Assembly: GCF_042453785.1 (NCBI RefSeq)
Contig: NC_091669.1
Location: forward strand, 33,063,001-33,127,000
Length of the DNA stretch: 64,000 nt
Reading direction: 5' to 3'
Source of the DNA: Malus domestica
Taxonomy: Eukaryota; Streptophyta; Magnoliopsida; Rosales; Rosaceae
Each line of letters opens with the position of its first letter. The stretch's first letter is position 1. Both the position numbers and the translations under genes were made by a program. Shown here piece after piece: positions 35,491 to 49,700 of the stretch. Under the pieces are notes generated by a model. The model did no database searches. It saw nothing but the letters and a program-made list of their open reading frames with translations, and was not told where the DNA came from.

Positions 35491-35543
35491 ATGACAGTAC
35501 CAACTGCAAAACCGAGGAACAAATCTAAATTGTTTGTCTTCAC
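35007..35543 (-). pseudogene. Proteasome beta-subunit-like sequence, right arm
   Basis: An open frame of 178 codons on the minus strand includes GTATVLLVLDNVIVIAADSR, RATSKFMKNN and WDECNCWDIDSK. AADSR and the WDE..D spacing recall beta5-type proteasome subunits, but the catalytic Thr context (GTTT) is changed to GTAT, the usual MAGGAADCQ-type region is unrecognisable and the end is truncated. First residues (MKTNNLDLFLGFAV) come from adjoining repeat DNA. Either a diverged pseudogene or an unrelated repeat ORF; I favour the first. Confidence 0.45.
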
Positions 35544-36031
35544 AATTTCTTGTTTAAGAACAGCCGGCTAAGCAGCAATTGTACGTTTAGTTGCTAGCAC
35601 ATTTAATTGAACTGTAACAATATCTACTTGGATAGAGAAATCAATTAGTCATTTCATAGGTTTCCAGGAAAGGAAACTGTAACTCAATTAACATAATGGA
35701 ACGACAAAATTAAGAATTTATTCTAGGGTGGGAAACCAAATGTCTTAGGTTAATTTCCAAGAAGGAAAGAGTGTAGACATTTTCCAGGTTCTGCATTCCG
35801 CAGGTTCCAACTACATCTAGCAACAAACATCAAGTTTTTCAACCGACAACCAATTCCAAAATCCAACACTAAATTAGCAAAAACCCCACTCGAAAAACCA
35901 ATGAACAAAGCTAAAGATAAGCAGTAAGTTCATTTAGTTACTAGTACACTCAATTTGACTTGCATAAAACCATGACAATCCCCTACTTGGATAAGAAATC
36001 TATAAGTGATAGCACTGATCTATGGGAAAAA
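35508..36031. repeat. Second locus of the ~365-bp tandem repeat
   Basis: Resembles 7540-7945 from AAACCGAGGAACAAA onward: TTCTTGTTTAAGAA, AACTCAATTAACAT, CCAAGAAGGAAAG, TTTTCCAGGTTCTG and CGAAAAA..ACAAAGCTAAAGATA recur. One complete unit is followed by ~100 bp of another, which is cut off exactly where the Helitron terminus begins at 36032. Confidence 0.8.
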
Positions 36032-38301
36032 CTAGCAATCGTGCTCGTGCGATGCTTCAGGCGTAAAATTAAATACGTAGAAATGCATTTACAACCAGCA
36101 TTGATTCGAATGAAATTTATGAAAGCATAGGTTAAAGCATACCTTGTAAGTTGCGCAAGGCGGAATCTTTTTTTCATCATCTCTAGCTTTTGGTTGCTTA
36201 AGGTGCAGTAAAAGATTAAGCAATTACATTACACAGTCTATTTAATAATTTATCATTAAGAAGGGTTGCAATATACAAATATATATATAAAAAAGATAAT
36301 TCCAGATTGAAGATGTTTGGACCCCATACATGATCCAGCTCTTTGCTAGTTGACATGGGTTATATAATATTTGTTAGAATTGTTTAGGCAATAGATATGG
36401 AGATCATGAGGAGTGGCAACATACCTTGTAATCTTTGCGAGGTGGACATGCAAGACATCAACAGCAACGTAAAATTTTTCTTAGGCATTGGAAAAACTAT
36501 AGCAAAAGCTAAAATGCTATAAGCAAACGACAGAAAATTTACAACAATAACTGAAAACAGAAATTGCGAACATGCAAGATATCTATAGCAATGTAAAATT
36601 CTTCTTAGGAGTATATTGTAACCAGACGACAGAAAATTTATAACAATAACTGAAAATAGAAATTACAAACGAAAAAAATAAGCAAAAATTTGTTTTTTAC
36701 GATATACATTTCCTGATAATTGAAGCTAGAATAACACTGTATCTACTGTTTAACATTAACCTAACAATTTTTTTTTACGAATTAAAATCAATGTTTCCCC
36801 ACCCCTTCTGACCATTACAAAAGGCAGAAAAATAAAACTCTCCTTTTAAGTTCTCTAATCATTTAGCTAAATAAAAGATTCTCTTCCATTGGTAATTTTA
36901 ACCTAACATCAAATTTTCCTAAATTCTAATTACTCCTTTGTTTTTTTTCCAAAAATGACAAACTCATCTAATCTAACACCCATCCAGTTTCGCCAAAGGC
37001 ATTCTTTTCCTTTTGCTTTCGCCGAAACACACCGTTTTGTCTAAAGAAAATGTTAGTCGTCTTCTTTTCTGGTTTCCAACTTTGCAGAATCCCAAAACAG
37101 TGCAACACCATTGGTGAAGCATGATTTCCGAACTGGCAATGCACAATGCACCAAAATTATAAACGAATTTTAATCTAACATCAAATTTACCCAAACTCCA
37201 ATCATTCCTCTCATTTCTTCCAAAAAATTACAAACACATTCTAATCTAACACCTTTCAACGGGGTCCCAAACGGAGAAAAAACGAAATGACAAATGACTT
37301 ACCCAAAAAATAACAAGACCAGCGGAGGCACTGCCAAATTTGTGATTGATCAATCAAGGAACCAAAATGAAAAATATCCTCTTAGACACATGATCAGAAC
37401 TGACCCAAAACAAAATGGTTACAATTTCATCCAAATTAACCAAAACCCAAAACAGTACTTAGAGAACATACCTCAGTGGTCATCAAATGAAAAACAAAAC
37501 CCGAAACAGATCCTGACAAAATCAGTCAACAAGTGACGGAAACAAACGCAAAGACCGCAAAATATTCACCGTCGATCGCAACCCCAAAAATGTTGCGAAG
37601 CAATTTTACCAGGGTGGAAAAAACTGGATGAATAAGAAACATTTATCTGAATAAATTCAACATAATAATAAATGAATAGAGGGATATATCAGTGAATGAG
37701 ATTGATAAGATAAGTAACTTGTTTTTTATATAGATTTAAGCAAGCTAATATGAAAAGGAATTGAACGTTTTTTATTTTAAAGATGTGGTGACAAAAAATG
37801 CTTTGTTTCCGTTATAAACAGTAGAAACAGAAGCAAAATGCAGTTTACACATCTTTTGCCCTTGTAGTGAAGATAGGGAAATATATGTAACAGGAACAAA
37901 AATGATAGAAAGTGTTTTGTACTCGTTTAAGTAGCAAATTTGTCAAGGCAAAACGTTTAAAGCAATAAATAGAAGGGTTGTTTCTATAAGCCATATAAAA
38001 AACATAAGCAACATGCAGTTCACACATATTTTCTCCTTGTAGTAAAGGCGGAAAAATACATGTCCTGCAGGTGAGCCATTTGTTTGAGCACTTAACAAAA
38101 AACATAAAAAGTGTTGTGTTTTTGTTCTAGTAGCGAAGTTTTTCAACCACAGATTTTCAAACCAAAAAACATGCAAAACATTTTGTACCACTCGATGACG
38201 GAGATTGTGGTTGTGCATTTCTTCTGAGAGCAGACATCTTCCACACTATAGCAAAAAAATAGAAATAACATTTTAAGAAACGTTCTTACCATGGAAACCA
38301 T

Positions 38302-41048
38302 TTAGGTGTGTGGGTGGAAAGCAAATTGTAGTTTACCTTTCTTTTGATTTTTTTTGCCTGAGATTTTGTCTTGTGCGGCAATCGACACTTTTTCGGTGGG
38401 TTCAATTTTGGGGACAATCAAATTGTGGAATTCACCAGCAATTCTTGCAAAATTGGTTGTATCTATTTGCTCGTTATGAGTTTCTTGCTGTGAATTAAGG
38501 GAAAATATATAAGGATATATAGAAATGTGATAGTTATGGAAAACTGGGTGAAACAATGGTGCAAAGAGATTGGTTGATAGTTTTTTTATTAACATCAAAA
38601 CATACAGCCAAGAGTAATCTTTACCTGTCAGATTTGTTGGCTTCATCAGTGAACAACACTCTCTTTGAGGTTTTGGTCGGTTCAATTGGTTGGGGTCGTT
38701 GTTGTAGCAGCTAGGAAGTCATTAACAGAGCGGGGGTTGTTTGGCTCATAACTTGTTTTCCTGCGGTGGTAGTCGATGCTTGTGGCTTGATTGAGGCAAT
38801 CGTTGGGTTGGAGAGGTCTTGGTCATGGAGTAGTCCATTAACGATTTCCCGAAGTTAGTGTTTTGATTTCCAAAAGAGATTTGGAATTGTTTTGTCTTGC
38901 CGACCAAAGTTTTAAGAATTGGTGGTAGGATGAAAGGATCGTCATAGCCGTCCTCTATCACCAAAGTATGGCAAGGGACACGAAGCATCTTTTTAGCATG
39001 TCTTATCATGAGGAAGTTGTGTTGATTCGTGCTATCTTCTACGATAAGGTCGATCTTGAACCTGTGCAAGAGGAGAATATCTTGTTGTTAGGCAATCATT
39101 ACTATTAATACCAATCTTGTGAGCAATTTATAAAATGTAGTAGAACCATTGTAATATTGGACATGCGTGAAGAATATCGACATAAAGATAGACAAATTAT
39201 TTAGGTATAAATTCTTTTCATATATTAAGTATGATTCATGTATCATCATTAATATATGAAAAGAATTAGGGAAAACTGTGCAGTTGTAGATTATCACAAT
39301 CTTTGATAACAGCAACATTAGTTAAATTGTAATAGAGATGCAGACAACTCCAAAATTATTTGTATGTATGCAATGAGATATGAGTGAAAGATGAAGTGAG
39401 GCATAAGCGGGAATGTAAAAGTATATGTTGGTTCAAGAAACCTTTTTGTTTGTGTGTATAGTTGAGCGTGAATTTGTAGATTGAACCTTGAAGTATAAAG
39501 ATATACAGAAAGACATTGTTGAGATAACGTAGGTACAAAAATGTTATTAGTTATGAATTTTATAACGATAAGAAATGTAAAAATGACTTAACAACTAAAT
39601 ATAACGGAAAATGTAAATAGATGGAAAAGAATATTACAAAGGTTCGGGTAGTTTGTTTATCAGATCATGTTCATTGCATTCAAACGATTCAAACGTTTTC
39701 TTTACAGTTTTGTGGCAAGATGGGCAAGACTTGTACGACCAACCCCTAGCCAAATCGACTCCAACAATAGTTGCTTTGCATGTGAAACTTTCATTCTGTT
39801 ATTGAATCAAAGGGTTTTCAAATGGTCAAAGATATTAAACCATCACCTCAGAAAACATGGAGAATAAATTTATAGAGAAAGAGAAACAAAGCAAGTAGCA
39901 GTTACGCAAGATGCATCACAAACTTTATGTTTTTAAAAAGTAGTGATTTTTGTAAATAGGTTGGTGATGAAAGACTAACCCTGTGTAACGCAGGATCAAG
40001 CAAAAGCAAATCGTCGATCATTTTTTACTCAGCACCACTACCGGTAGGACAGCCTGCATTTATATCTGCTGAGGTAGGCAGGATCCGAACAGGTGATCTC
40101 AAATGCTCAAACCTATGTTGTAAATGTTTTGGGTGAGAAAAATAAAATGAAGAAACATAAATGAGAAAAATATTAAAGAAAGGTTGTTGGTTTAACTGTG
40201 TTTATATTCAAGGTGTTGTGGAATGTCTGGATTAAACACATAAACAGTTGCTTATGTGCTTTTGAGAACAGGGTTGCCTAGACATAAAAGATAAGAATAA
40301 AGAAATTGAAACTTTTAGGAGCTAGATAAGGCATTTTGGATTATCACCCCGGTATAGTTTTACTTTAAGGCTTGTCAAAGCAACAAATACAGGTGGCAAC
40401 AATGTTTGTATTTCGCTATCATCAAAAGTTGTGGCAGTCTCTCCCCATAAAGTGACTCTCATTGTTTCACCCCTGTAAGTAATTTAAAAGGTGATTATTT
40501 TTAATACTCCATGAATACTGTATCAAAGGTGTAAATTGCATTTAGAATTTAATGTACAAAGTTGTAACCTAATATTTTGCAGATTAAGATTTCTATTCTT
40601 TGCAATTCTTGTGCGTTGGATAGTGATCTCTTTAGTTGGCTGCACAGCCGTTAAGCAACCAAATACATCTACTTGTGATATTTAGCATCGAGAGTGAGTG
40701 TGGATTGTAGGCAAGAAAAAAAGATCGATTGTTTTAGATTTTGGACCAACGTTTAAAACTAACTTGGTTACTTGTAAGCTCAACATCTCTATCAATTTTG
40801 TTGTGAAGCTGCTCAAACTCGATGAAATTGAACCACTGCATTGGAATATCTTGTCTTGTTTTGTTAATAGGAACAATAACAGTTTTCCTATTCAATTCAA
40901 GGATGGTGGCATGAGGGACAATCTTACTTGATGTCTTGTTGTGAATGACACGAAATTTGTTGATTTCGTATGCTTCACCAACCTTGAGGTGCTCCTTAAA
41001 AAACTGTATGTCTCGAGCTTTCATGGTTGCATGAACCGCATCCTCCAT
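38302..41048 (-). pseudogene. Helitron-encoded RPA1-like protein, decayed
   Basis: Pieces in RPA70 order on the minus strand: an OB fold at 41048-40734 (DIQFFKEHLKVGEAYEINKF, RVIHNK), a second OB piece at about 40480-40375 (GETMRVTLWGETATTFDDSE, ALTSLKVKLYRG), a C-terminal OB piece at 39069-38746 (RFKIDLIVEDSTNQHNFLMI, HTLVIEDGYDDPFILPPILK), and a Lys-rich tail (GKKNQKKGKLQ) near 38340. Single-stranded-DNA-binding RPA homologues are typical partners of RepHel in plant Helitrons. I did not resolve the exons; frame changes between pieces may be introns or damage. Confidence 0.7.
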
Positions 41049-41794
41049 TTAGAAAAAAAAAGAAAAAAAAGAGGCCAAAATACTAAATGTGGGAGAACAT
41101 TTAATGTTGATGGTGTAGGAAGCATGTAAGCAGTTAGTGTAGCATAGTTGTGGCTATAGAGATATTATGTAAGATCATATGGAAGATAATAGTGAACATT
41201 GTTTTAAAAGTTAAAATTGCCGGCAATTGAAGCAACGTTGTAAAACACAAATTTGTTTTCATTTGTACAGATGTAATAACAAAGAAGATAAAGTAAGGAA
41301 AAGAAAATTTGTTGTTGACCTCCATGAACTTGTTAGATCTATCATAAAAATGAATGTTGAGGCCTAATATCGTAGATAGCAAAACAATTTATGAGACAAA
41401 TATTAATTATTTTAAATGATGTATAATTGAGTAGTGAAATTCATAGATGATTTAGTTTATGAACTTTAGAATAGGTCTGATGAGTAAAAAGGCATAAAAA
41501 TTAGCATTTGACAATAAGTAAAAAGGCGTAAAAATCTTACTTGTTTATCAACGAAGACAACATCAAAACTTGTAGGTTGAGGAACTTCTCATATGCTGTT
41601 TGTTATCCACATCCTTTAAACCCTAATTTGCAGTTTGTTTCCTAGTTGATACGCCTTTAGCAAACGAATTGGCATCAGCTTCATCAATCTACAATAATGA
41701 AATTTAAGAAGTAAATTAAATTAAACATTGAATAAGGTGATTTATCAAATATATGGTGGATGTACGTTTACAAAAATAAACGAATGACAAAATG

Positions 41795-44700
41795 TTAAGC
41801 CGAAAGTATACCTTCATGTAAATGTTTCAAAACATCTTTATAAACTATGTTTTTTGTATAACCGTAAGGCATGTCACTATTGTGAGCAATAACAATTTTG
41901 AGACCTCTTTTTGAGGTCACCCTGGATAGCGCAACATATAGTTGGCCATGAGAAAAAACAGTTTGTGATAGAAATAGGCCAACAAATTTCAAGGATTGTC
42001 CTTAGCTTTTGTTGATTGTCATCGCATAACAAATTTTAAGAGGGAATTGTCGTCTTCATATGGTAAAGGGATATTTATGTTGAGATGATTCAATAATTAT
42101 CCTCGGGATATAAACTCTTTCACCAATGTTGCTTCCTGTAATAATGTTTGCTTGTACAACTCTGTCGTTTAATTATGTTACCACTAACCGTGTTCCATTA
42201 CATAACCCAACACTTTGGTTTAAATTTTTTATTAACATCACCGGGGCACCAACTTTTAAAGCCAACTTGTGGTGTGGTAAACCAGGTAAATCAAGTTGGT
42301 TTAAAAATTCCATTGGATAAAGAACATCTACATTTTCTATATTTTCCGTTGTAGAAGACATCGAATTAAAACTTAGATAGGTACAACTTTCGCCAGGGAC
42401 CATACCCAATACAAAAGTGTTTATGTCAATGGTTGTATCATTTCGTGGTGTCACAATAGCTCTTTCTTTTAGATATGAAACATCTCATAAATTGGTTTTG
42501 AAATTTGTATACACTGTTGAAACCATTGCTTTGATGGGATCTTCATCAAAATGGATAAGGTATTGTAATTTCAACCCAAGAGGTTGCTTCATCAATTGAA
42601 GATATAGATTTGATAACAGTACCGTTTCCAATATCTAGTATCCATTTTGCAAAATCAGCAAGTTATTTTTCTTCCCCTACGTCAAGACCTGTTTTCGAAA
42701 GCCTCATGTTTTGTTTCAAAAAAAAAAAAATAGTTAAGTAGGACCAAAGGTATTAACTTGTTAATGAAGCTTGAACAATGTTAGCAATGTTACCGTTTGG
42801 AACAACAGGAAGAATTTTCCTGAAATCACCTTCGAAAAGAATCGGTTTACCCCCAAATGGTAAATGGTCAAAGCCTGGTTTTGACCCTTTAAGAACATCA
42901 CGGAGGGACCGATCTAGAGTTTCAAAACATTTTTTTTATGATTCATGGGGGCTTCATCCCAAACAATGAGAGCAGCTTCAGTGATTAGTTTTGCAAGATG
43001 AGTTCCTTTTTTAATTTCACAAACCGAACAATTTGTGATGTTGATAGGAATTTTAAATCTAGAGTGAGTTGTTCTTCCACCAGGAAGTAAAAGGGAGGCA
43101 ATTCCAGATGAAGCTACTGCTAAAACGATTTGATTTTGGGATCTAATTCTAGCAATGATGGTAGTCCATAAAAAAGTTTTGCCTGTACCACCATGACCAT
43201 GCACAAAAAAGAGGTCAAATTTGTTGTTGTCAATCGTTTCCATCACACAGTCATAAACATTTTTTTGCTCTTTGTTTAGCTAGCTGATAAGGAACGAATG
43301 CTCTTGTTTCATTGAGTTTGAGTCGTAACTTAACTCTTCTCTTAAACTCCTATTTTTAAGTCTATCCATCATTAGATTGTTCGGTTGTCGGTAGGTGATG
43401 CTTTGATAGAGAACTATTTGAAGCTGTAAACAATTTATCTAACTCATACAAAAGAGAATTTTTTAGCTCATCTTGGTATTTGGAGACGTCTTGCAATCCA
43501 AAAGCATTAAGTATACTTTTGGAAATGTCATCGCACATTGTTTTTCAATGTGCTTCAAACAAAGTTGATGGATCAGTAACATCACGAAAGAGAACCAATG
43601 TGACAAACAATTCCCTTAATTGAAAAGATGATGCTATAACAATCGCTTCTAACATAGCGCTATTCAATTCTTTGTCATCTCCTAATAAACCAAGAGAGTT
43701 GCATGCATCTTGGAAAGATGGTTGAAGAATGTTTTTGACGGTCTTTAAATGGTCAAAACTAAAGCTGCCTTTTTGGTGGTTAAGCAGCAACCTCAAATAG
43801 TATAATTCACTAGCAACAGGGTGAATGTATACAACTCTACCTAGAGACTTGCCTTGTTTTCTACGGTTCCATTGTTTTTTGTCATTTTTCCAAACATACT
43901 TGGTAGGAAATTCAACGTAAGATAACTTACGTGCATCAGGCTCTTGGACATTGGTTTCAAACAATTGTGTTAACATAGTGCTTTCGAGCTTAGAGCAGTT
44001 AACAACATAGTTTAGATCATCTGCATCTTTGAAAATAACATTTTGATCAAATGGAAGGTGTACATGTAACCTCTCAACTGATAGTTCTCTAAAATGAATG
44101 TGAAATTGTAACAATCTCCAAACTGCTTCGTAAGGGCATAAATATCTACAATTTAGATAAGCCACAACCTCATCAAACTCTTCATCCTAAAAAACAGCTC
44201 TAACTCGATCAACGTCTTTAGTTATGTACTTAAATAGATACTTGATTAGTGTTGATTGACAGCAGGATTCAACATTTATATGTGCTTGATATTTTAATAA
44301 TAGCTCATGATTGTAAGGGACAACAAATGTGTTATCAAGCTTGATTCCATTTTTTAGAAAAATATATTATTGAAATCTCGGCGCTTATATGCAACGAAAC
44401 CATCATCTGAAAAAGTGGTTTCACTTGTGAAAGGTTTAGGAAATTTTTTAGAACATTTGTTTTCTTTCATGCAAGGTGAAAATTGATTTGCAAGACCACA
44501 TGCCCCGTGGATCATATATTGAGAAACTGCATCGAATCCAACATTATCAGATTCTTCATTAGGCATTTCAACCGAAGTGATAGAATCAATATCATAGGGA
44601 GAATGATATTTAAAATACTTGTTTACCCAAACCAATATGTGACAATGAGGAAGACCTCGTTTTTGGAAGTCCACCGTGTAAATCACTGTTTTAGAAAAAA

Positions 44701-46731
44701 AATGCAAAAATTTTAAAACTTAATGGTCTACACATATAGTGAGAAAATGAATAAACAAATAAAAGAAGAAATGAGTATGAATGATGAACTAACCAGATTC
44801 AACATCACCAAATGGTTGGTCTAATTTGATGAACTTAATCATATGATTAAGCTTTGCTTTAAAAATTCTGGAGACTATATCAGGCCTGTCTTCAACTTTA
44901 CAATCAGGTTTATCACGTAGATCTTCAATAATTTCAGGCCACTTAGCATTGCAGGTGAAAGTGATAAATAAATCAGGATTTCCAAAGTGACGGCGTATGG
45001 CCATGACATCTTGATAATTATTTATTATATATCTAACACTGCCAGTAAACGAAGTTGGCAAAATGACAATTTTGCCAAGCGTAGAACTGTTTGTATTTCC
45101 TACTTTGGGCGCTTCATGAATTCCTTTAAGACCTTCAGTTCTAAAAGAATCTTGATTTGCCCTAATGAAATCTAACATATCTTCTTCAAACGTTGCATAT
45201 GCATCAACTAAATATTGTTGAAACAGTCTGCCACCTTTCATCAGGGTGTTGTTGCGTCCTGGTGTATCTTGAATTTGATAACCAAGAAACGGTCTCATTG
45301 ATACTCCTCTAGTCTTTGGTTTTTTTCCTTTAAAATTTGGATTCCAAGGAAGGCCTTTCTTATATCCATCTTCACCGTATGGGAAAATGAGAGGATATTG
45401 TAGAGCCATGTACTTAGGATGAAACTTTGTGATTCGTTATAAGCCTTCCATCCTATGTTCCATAATGATATCTCTTTCAGTGTGAAATTCACCAATATCC
45501 CCTACTATCAATCCACCAATCTCATCACACGCCGGTAAATTATATTATGCATCATGGTTACCCTGTGCACCGTACAAACACAAACGTAAATGAGTTGTGA
45601 ACCATTTATCAATCTTATATCTAGCGATTCTAAAAGGTTGAACAACCTCATTATGTTCATCCAACATTTTAATGAGGCCATGAACAACATCTTGATGGTG
45701 TGTTTCAACGATTTTTGATCCACCAAAGCAACCAATACGATTGTTGACTTCATTTTGAGTATCAGGAATGTACAATTGTGCAAATTTAGGATTTTCGTCC
45801 TCTGTAGGCAACAAAGAATCCATTAAATGATGCACTTGACCATTAATCTTAAAAACATAAGGACCCCAACCCTTGTTGATCAACGCATCGTCTTTGGCTC
45901 CCATTGAAGTAAACGCCATCATTGAATTATATGATATGACATTTGTTTTAAATTTCAAGCAGCTTAGAGAATTTTGGGATTCAACAAATGATCTAAATAA
46001 GCAAGGGTGAGTTTAATGCATGGGAATGTAACTTTTTGACTCATGCAACACATAGTAAACTGGGGGGTAGAACCAGATGAAGCATTCGTTACCCTTTATT
46101 CTGTAGACCAAAAAAAGGCACTGCAATATTGACATTGGCAGTTTCTTAAGCCAAAATTAATATATTATGGATCAATCCCTATAGAAACAAAGATTAACAG
46201 AATCATCCATCAAATGAACAACTAGAAGTTAACTGGCGGAGAAAAGTGATGTCTAGAAATTAGCAATAAAATGTGAATAGAATTATGTTAAAAAGTTGCA
46301 TACTTTTTTCTATTATTTTTATAAGTAGCATGTCCAGTAATGAGCGGGTTGAGGGCAACATGATTGCCTTGAGCATCACTGGCCAACATATTGTGCACAG
46401 TGCCACGATCAGCAAGAAACTTTTGCACAAAAATAGGATGAGAAGTTGTCACATGTGACAAATGTGGGGCAGAAACATCATTGATGGGAATATTTTGTTT
46501 GAAATTTAATGCAAATGTTTGGGGTGGTTTGTTTTGGTTTTCTAAAAGTGGAAAAGAGCATGAAACATCATTATATTTGTCATTGTAATCGGTGAGAACA
46601 TCTTGCAAGTTTAATTCACTAAGATCAACATCCGCAACAAACTCATGCAAAACGGGATATTGATTTCCAATGGCCTTTCTACATTGACGTATTCGTGCAG
46701 ACATAAAACTACATAAATGGGAAAAACACAT
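41795..46731 (-). pseudogene. Helitron RepHel (HUH replication initiator plus PIF1-like helicase)
   Basis: N-terminal region 46731-45545 contains RQCRKAIGNQYPVL and GWGPYVFKINGQVHH, YIPDTQNEVNNRIG. Helitron-like Rep domain 45409-44685 has PFLGYQIQDTPGRNN, QQYLVDAYATFEEDMLDFIR and FGNPDLFITFTCNAKWPEI, interrupted by a 108-bp GT-AG intron (44793-44686). The HUH motif is in KRGLPHCHILVW; the Rep tyrosines are in KYLFKYITK near 44230. Helicase: Walker A GHGGTGKTFLW and Walker B VWDEAPM in 43246-42914, ALKVGAPVMLIKNLN in 42454-42173, motif VI GQLYVALSRVTSKRGLK in 41992-41795. Stops and frameshifts separate these blocks, so the protein is not made. Active RepHel nicks and unwinds DNA for rolling-circle transposition. 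Confidence 0.9.
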
Positions 46732-46739
46732 AGAAATAA

Positions 46740-49700
46740 AAGCGGTTTGTTATTTAATAAAAGCAATACACAAAGCAAAAAACTTTGTTAAGTATATGAA
46801 ATTAGCAGTGGACTACAATTCATTAAATCAAGTAGTCAATAAAACACAAATATATCATATGCATAGCTGATAAAGGGTAAAAAGTATGGATAAAAATCGT
46901 TTATAATTGTAAAAAAAAAGTTGTGATAAAGGAAACCAGCATAAAGATTAAATAATAAAGCATCCATGATAAAAATAAAAATAAAAAGTATCCATCGATG
47001 ATTGCATGTGCAAGGCCACAAAAAAAAAAACAGAAACAAATGAGGTGATGGTTGTTTAAAGGTTAAGAAATCTAACTGATATAGAAACGTAAGCGTAGCT
47101 GCTCACAAACGCTACCAAGTAGTAATGTAGGATCCCAACAATTAGAACTGAAATTACAAAAGCTAGAAAAAGAAAGAGAAAATATAGACATATATATGAA
47201 TGAAATGATGTGTGCTTCAATACTTTAAAGATGGGACATGCACACAATAGGTGAAAATACTTTTTTGTAGCCTAACATGATTACATAAATCATGAGAAAC
47301 TACGACTATAAGAAAGTTTGAAGATTAAAGTTGACATCCACAATGTCTGATCTTGTAAACGTTAGAAAACATCATCATTAAATCTGTTTAGGGAATCATA
47401 GAAACCTATGATGTGATTTCATTACCTAGGATGCATATGTTTACCTAGAATCAAACTCAAACCAATTTGTTTTGCATTGTACAACATTCACCATATTGGA
47501 GATGGTATTGAACAGAGCGACATAAATGATCATAATTTTGCCATCCACAATGTCTGATCTCGTAAGCATTGGAAAACATCATCATTAAATATGTTTAGGG
47601 AATCATAGAAACACATGATGTGATTTCATTACCTTGGATGCATATGTTTACCTAAAATCAAACTCAAACCAATTTGTTTTGCATTGTACAACTTTCACTA
47701 TATTGGAGATATTATTGAACAGAGCAACATAAATGATCATAATTTTGATTTGAAATGTTAAATTTTTTTTGTATCTCAGATGGGTTTAACCGACAACCAA
47801 TTATTTATACTTGATAATGTTATGAATGATTAGCTGGATAAAGTTGTTAAAATGTGTTTTGAAATCAGTTCTCTCACAGCATGTTTATAAACGTTGTTGA
47901 TTTTTAACTGCCTCTTTTTTAGAATTATGATTCAGTGTAGTTTTGATGGCTTGAATCTTTTTTACATTACACCAACTTAGGATGTAACAATCACAAATTC
48001 TACTGCTAGGTTTCTGTAAGTATTATCAGTACAATTTAACATGTTAGTTATATGCTTTATCTGAGATAATAATAAACTATTGTACCCAAGAACATTGAAA
48101 TGTAAGTTACGTCTGATTATATTATCTAGTATTTCTCATCTAAAATTTTCCAAGCCAAAAAACATATTAGGACAATTACAGAACTCCTAAATACAAATGT
48201 TAAGCGTGTTACTTCAACTAAAATAACTTCTACATACAATGAGATACACATGCTCATTCCAAAAATGGAACCCAGATAAAATGTGTTTTGTTTATTGTGC
48301 AATAATCCACTGTTAACTATTATAATAACTGTCATACTTCTATGACACACTTTAGTTCCATCAAACATACCAGAGTTCACCAAACCAGATGCTAATTAAA
48401 CAAATTAACAATGTAAAACTAATTTTAGTTTTGAATATCCAAGGGCAAAAAAATGCTGTCGTGCCTTTGTAAACCGAATATAGAGAGAATATAACACATT
48501 TTGTATGAAAATATTATAGAAATATGTGCCAAGTAAACCAATTTTAGAGAGGATTTAGCTGATGCTAGCATTGAATAGTTTATCTATCAATCAATTTATA
48601 GGTTGCTCTCAACGAAAAAGCATATGATATCATTGGGGCCTACTTAAATGTTGGACATCACACTATAAACTATACGGAAAGAAAAGCAAATGACAAAAAA
48701 ATTAACTAAATTAATCATATATATCTTTCTTCTCCCCCTGATAATACAAATCGGCCTCTTTAGAATATTCTAAAGACGAAGAACGTGCAACAAACCTACT
48801 TACTTTGAATTTGAAACACATTGTGAGATTTAAAAGATATTGAATTGAATGTATTATCCATAGGTTGAATAATTTGAATTAGTTTCATGAGGCAGTTTTA
48901 ATATACTTTTACGAAGAAAAACAAACGGAGTACGTAAAACCAAACAGTTTGTAAAAGAAATAGGTAAATCTAACCAACCACTAATCAAATTGTAAAAGCG
49001 AGATATGAGTATTTTTCGCGTCAATAGAAGCAACAAAGTTAAAGGTTTTTATATGCATCTGTCTAAAAACCAATTTGAAATTGTTTAGAGAGAGACAAAT
49101 GTGAGATTGACCATTCTTGCAAGGTGCAATGCTTTTCACAACGATTGACACAACCACGAAACCATTACTATTAATCTTGCTTCACCACCTTTTAACCCAC
49201 CGTTTGTATACAACACTCACCCCTTCTATTTCAAATTCTTTCATTTGTCATATGCTATTCATGCATTTTATATTCAAATAGTTAAAACCAATCGAGAATA
49301 ACAATATAAATCCCCTATCCACACCTTCTTCCCCACTTGAAACACCAACCTAAAACCCACATTAATTAATTAACCACCACTATTTTGAAGAATCTTGATA
49401 TGGCTGCAAACAAAGAATTCGTACAACACAAACATCCACACAAATATAATTCTTAGGGAGTGAGGAACAATTGGAAAACAAATTTGCTGAATTTTAGCAA
49501 CATTGCTGTACACAATGGCATTGTTCAACATGAGACGACATAAGCAAAGCAAATATTCGATGATGAGAACGGCTCGCTGACTAAGAAAACCATAACATCA
49601 AGACAACCGCCTTAAAAATGCATAACCAGCAAAAGAGCATTGGCTAAAAGATTCTATCAATGGTAGAAATGACGTAAAAATATAAGGAAAGAAACATAAT

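Larger units (their letters stand above)
36032..46731 (-). mobile_element. Helitron (3' end to Rep start; 5' end not located)
   Basis: The minus-strand 3' terminus reads a GC-rich near-palindrome (GCATCGCACGAGCACGATTGC) of 6-bp stem followed by CTAG and a host T, the Helitron hallmark, and it interrupts a tandem-repeat unit of host DNA. Upstream on the same strand lie an RPA-like gene and a RepHel gene, as in autonomous plant Helitrons. Coding decay shows that this copy is inactive. The 5' TC end should lie to the right of 46.7 kb, possibly up to ~52 kb, but I could not identify it. From 36032 to 38300 there is A/T-rich DNA without genes. Confidence 0.75.

Noticed and set aside
40010..40090. 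Possible tRNA-like sequence
   Set aside because: No cloverleaf or B box could be assembled; inside Helitron DNA.
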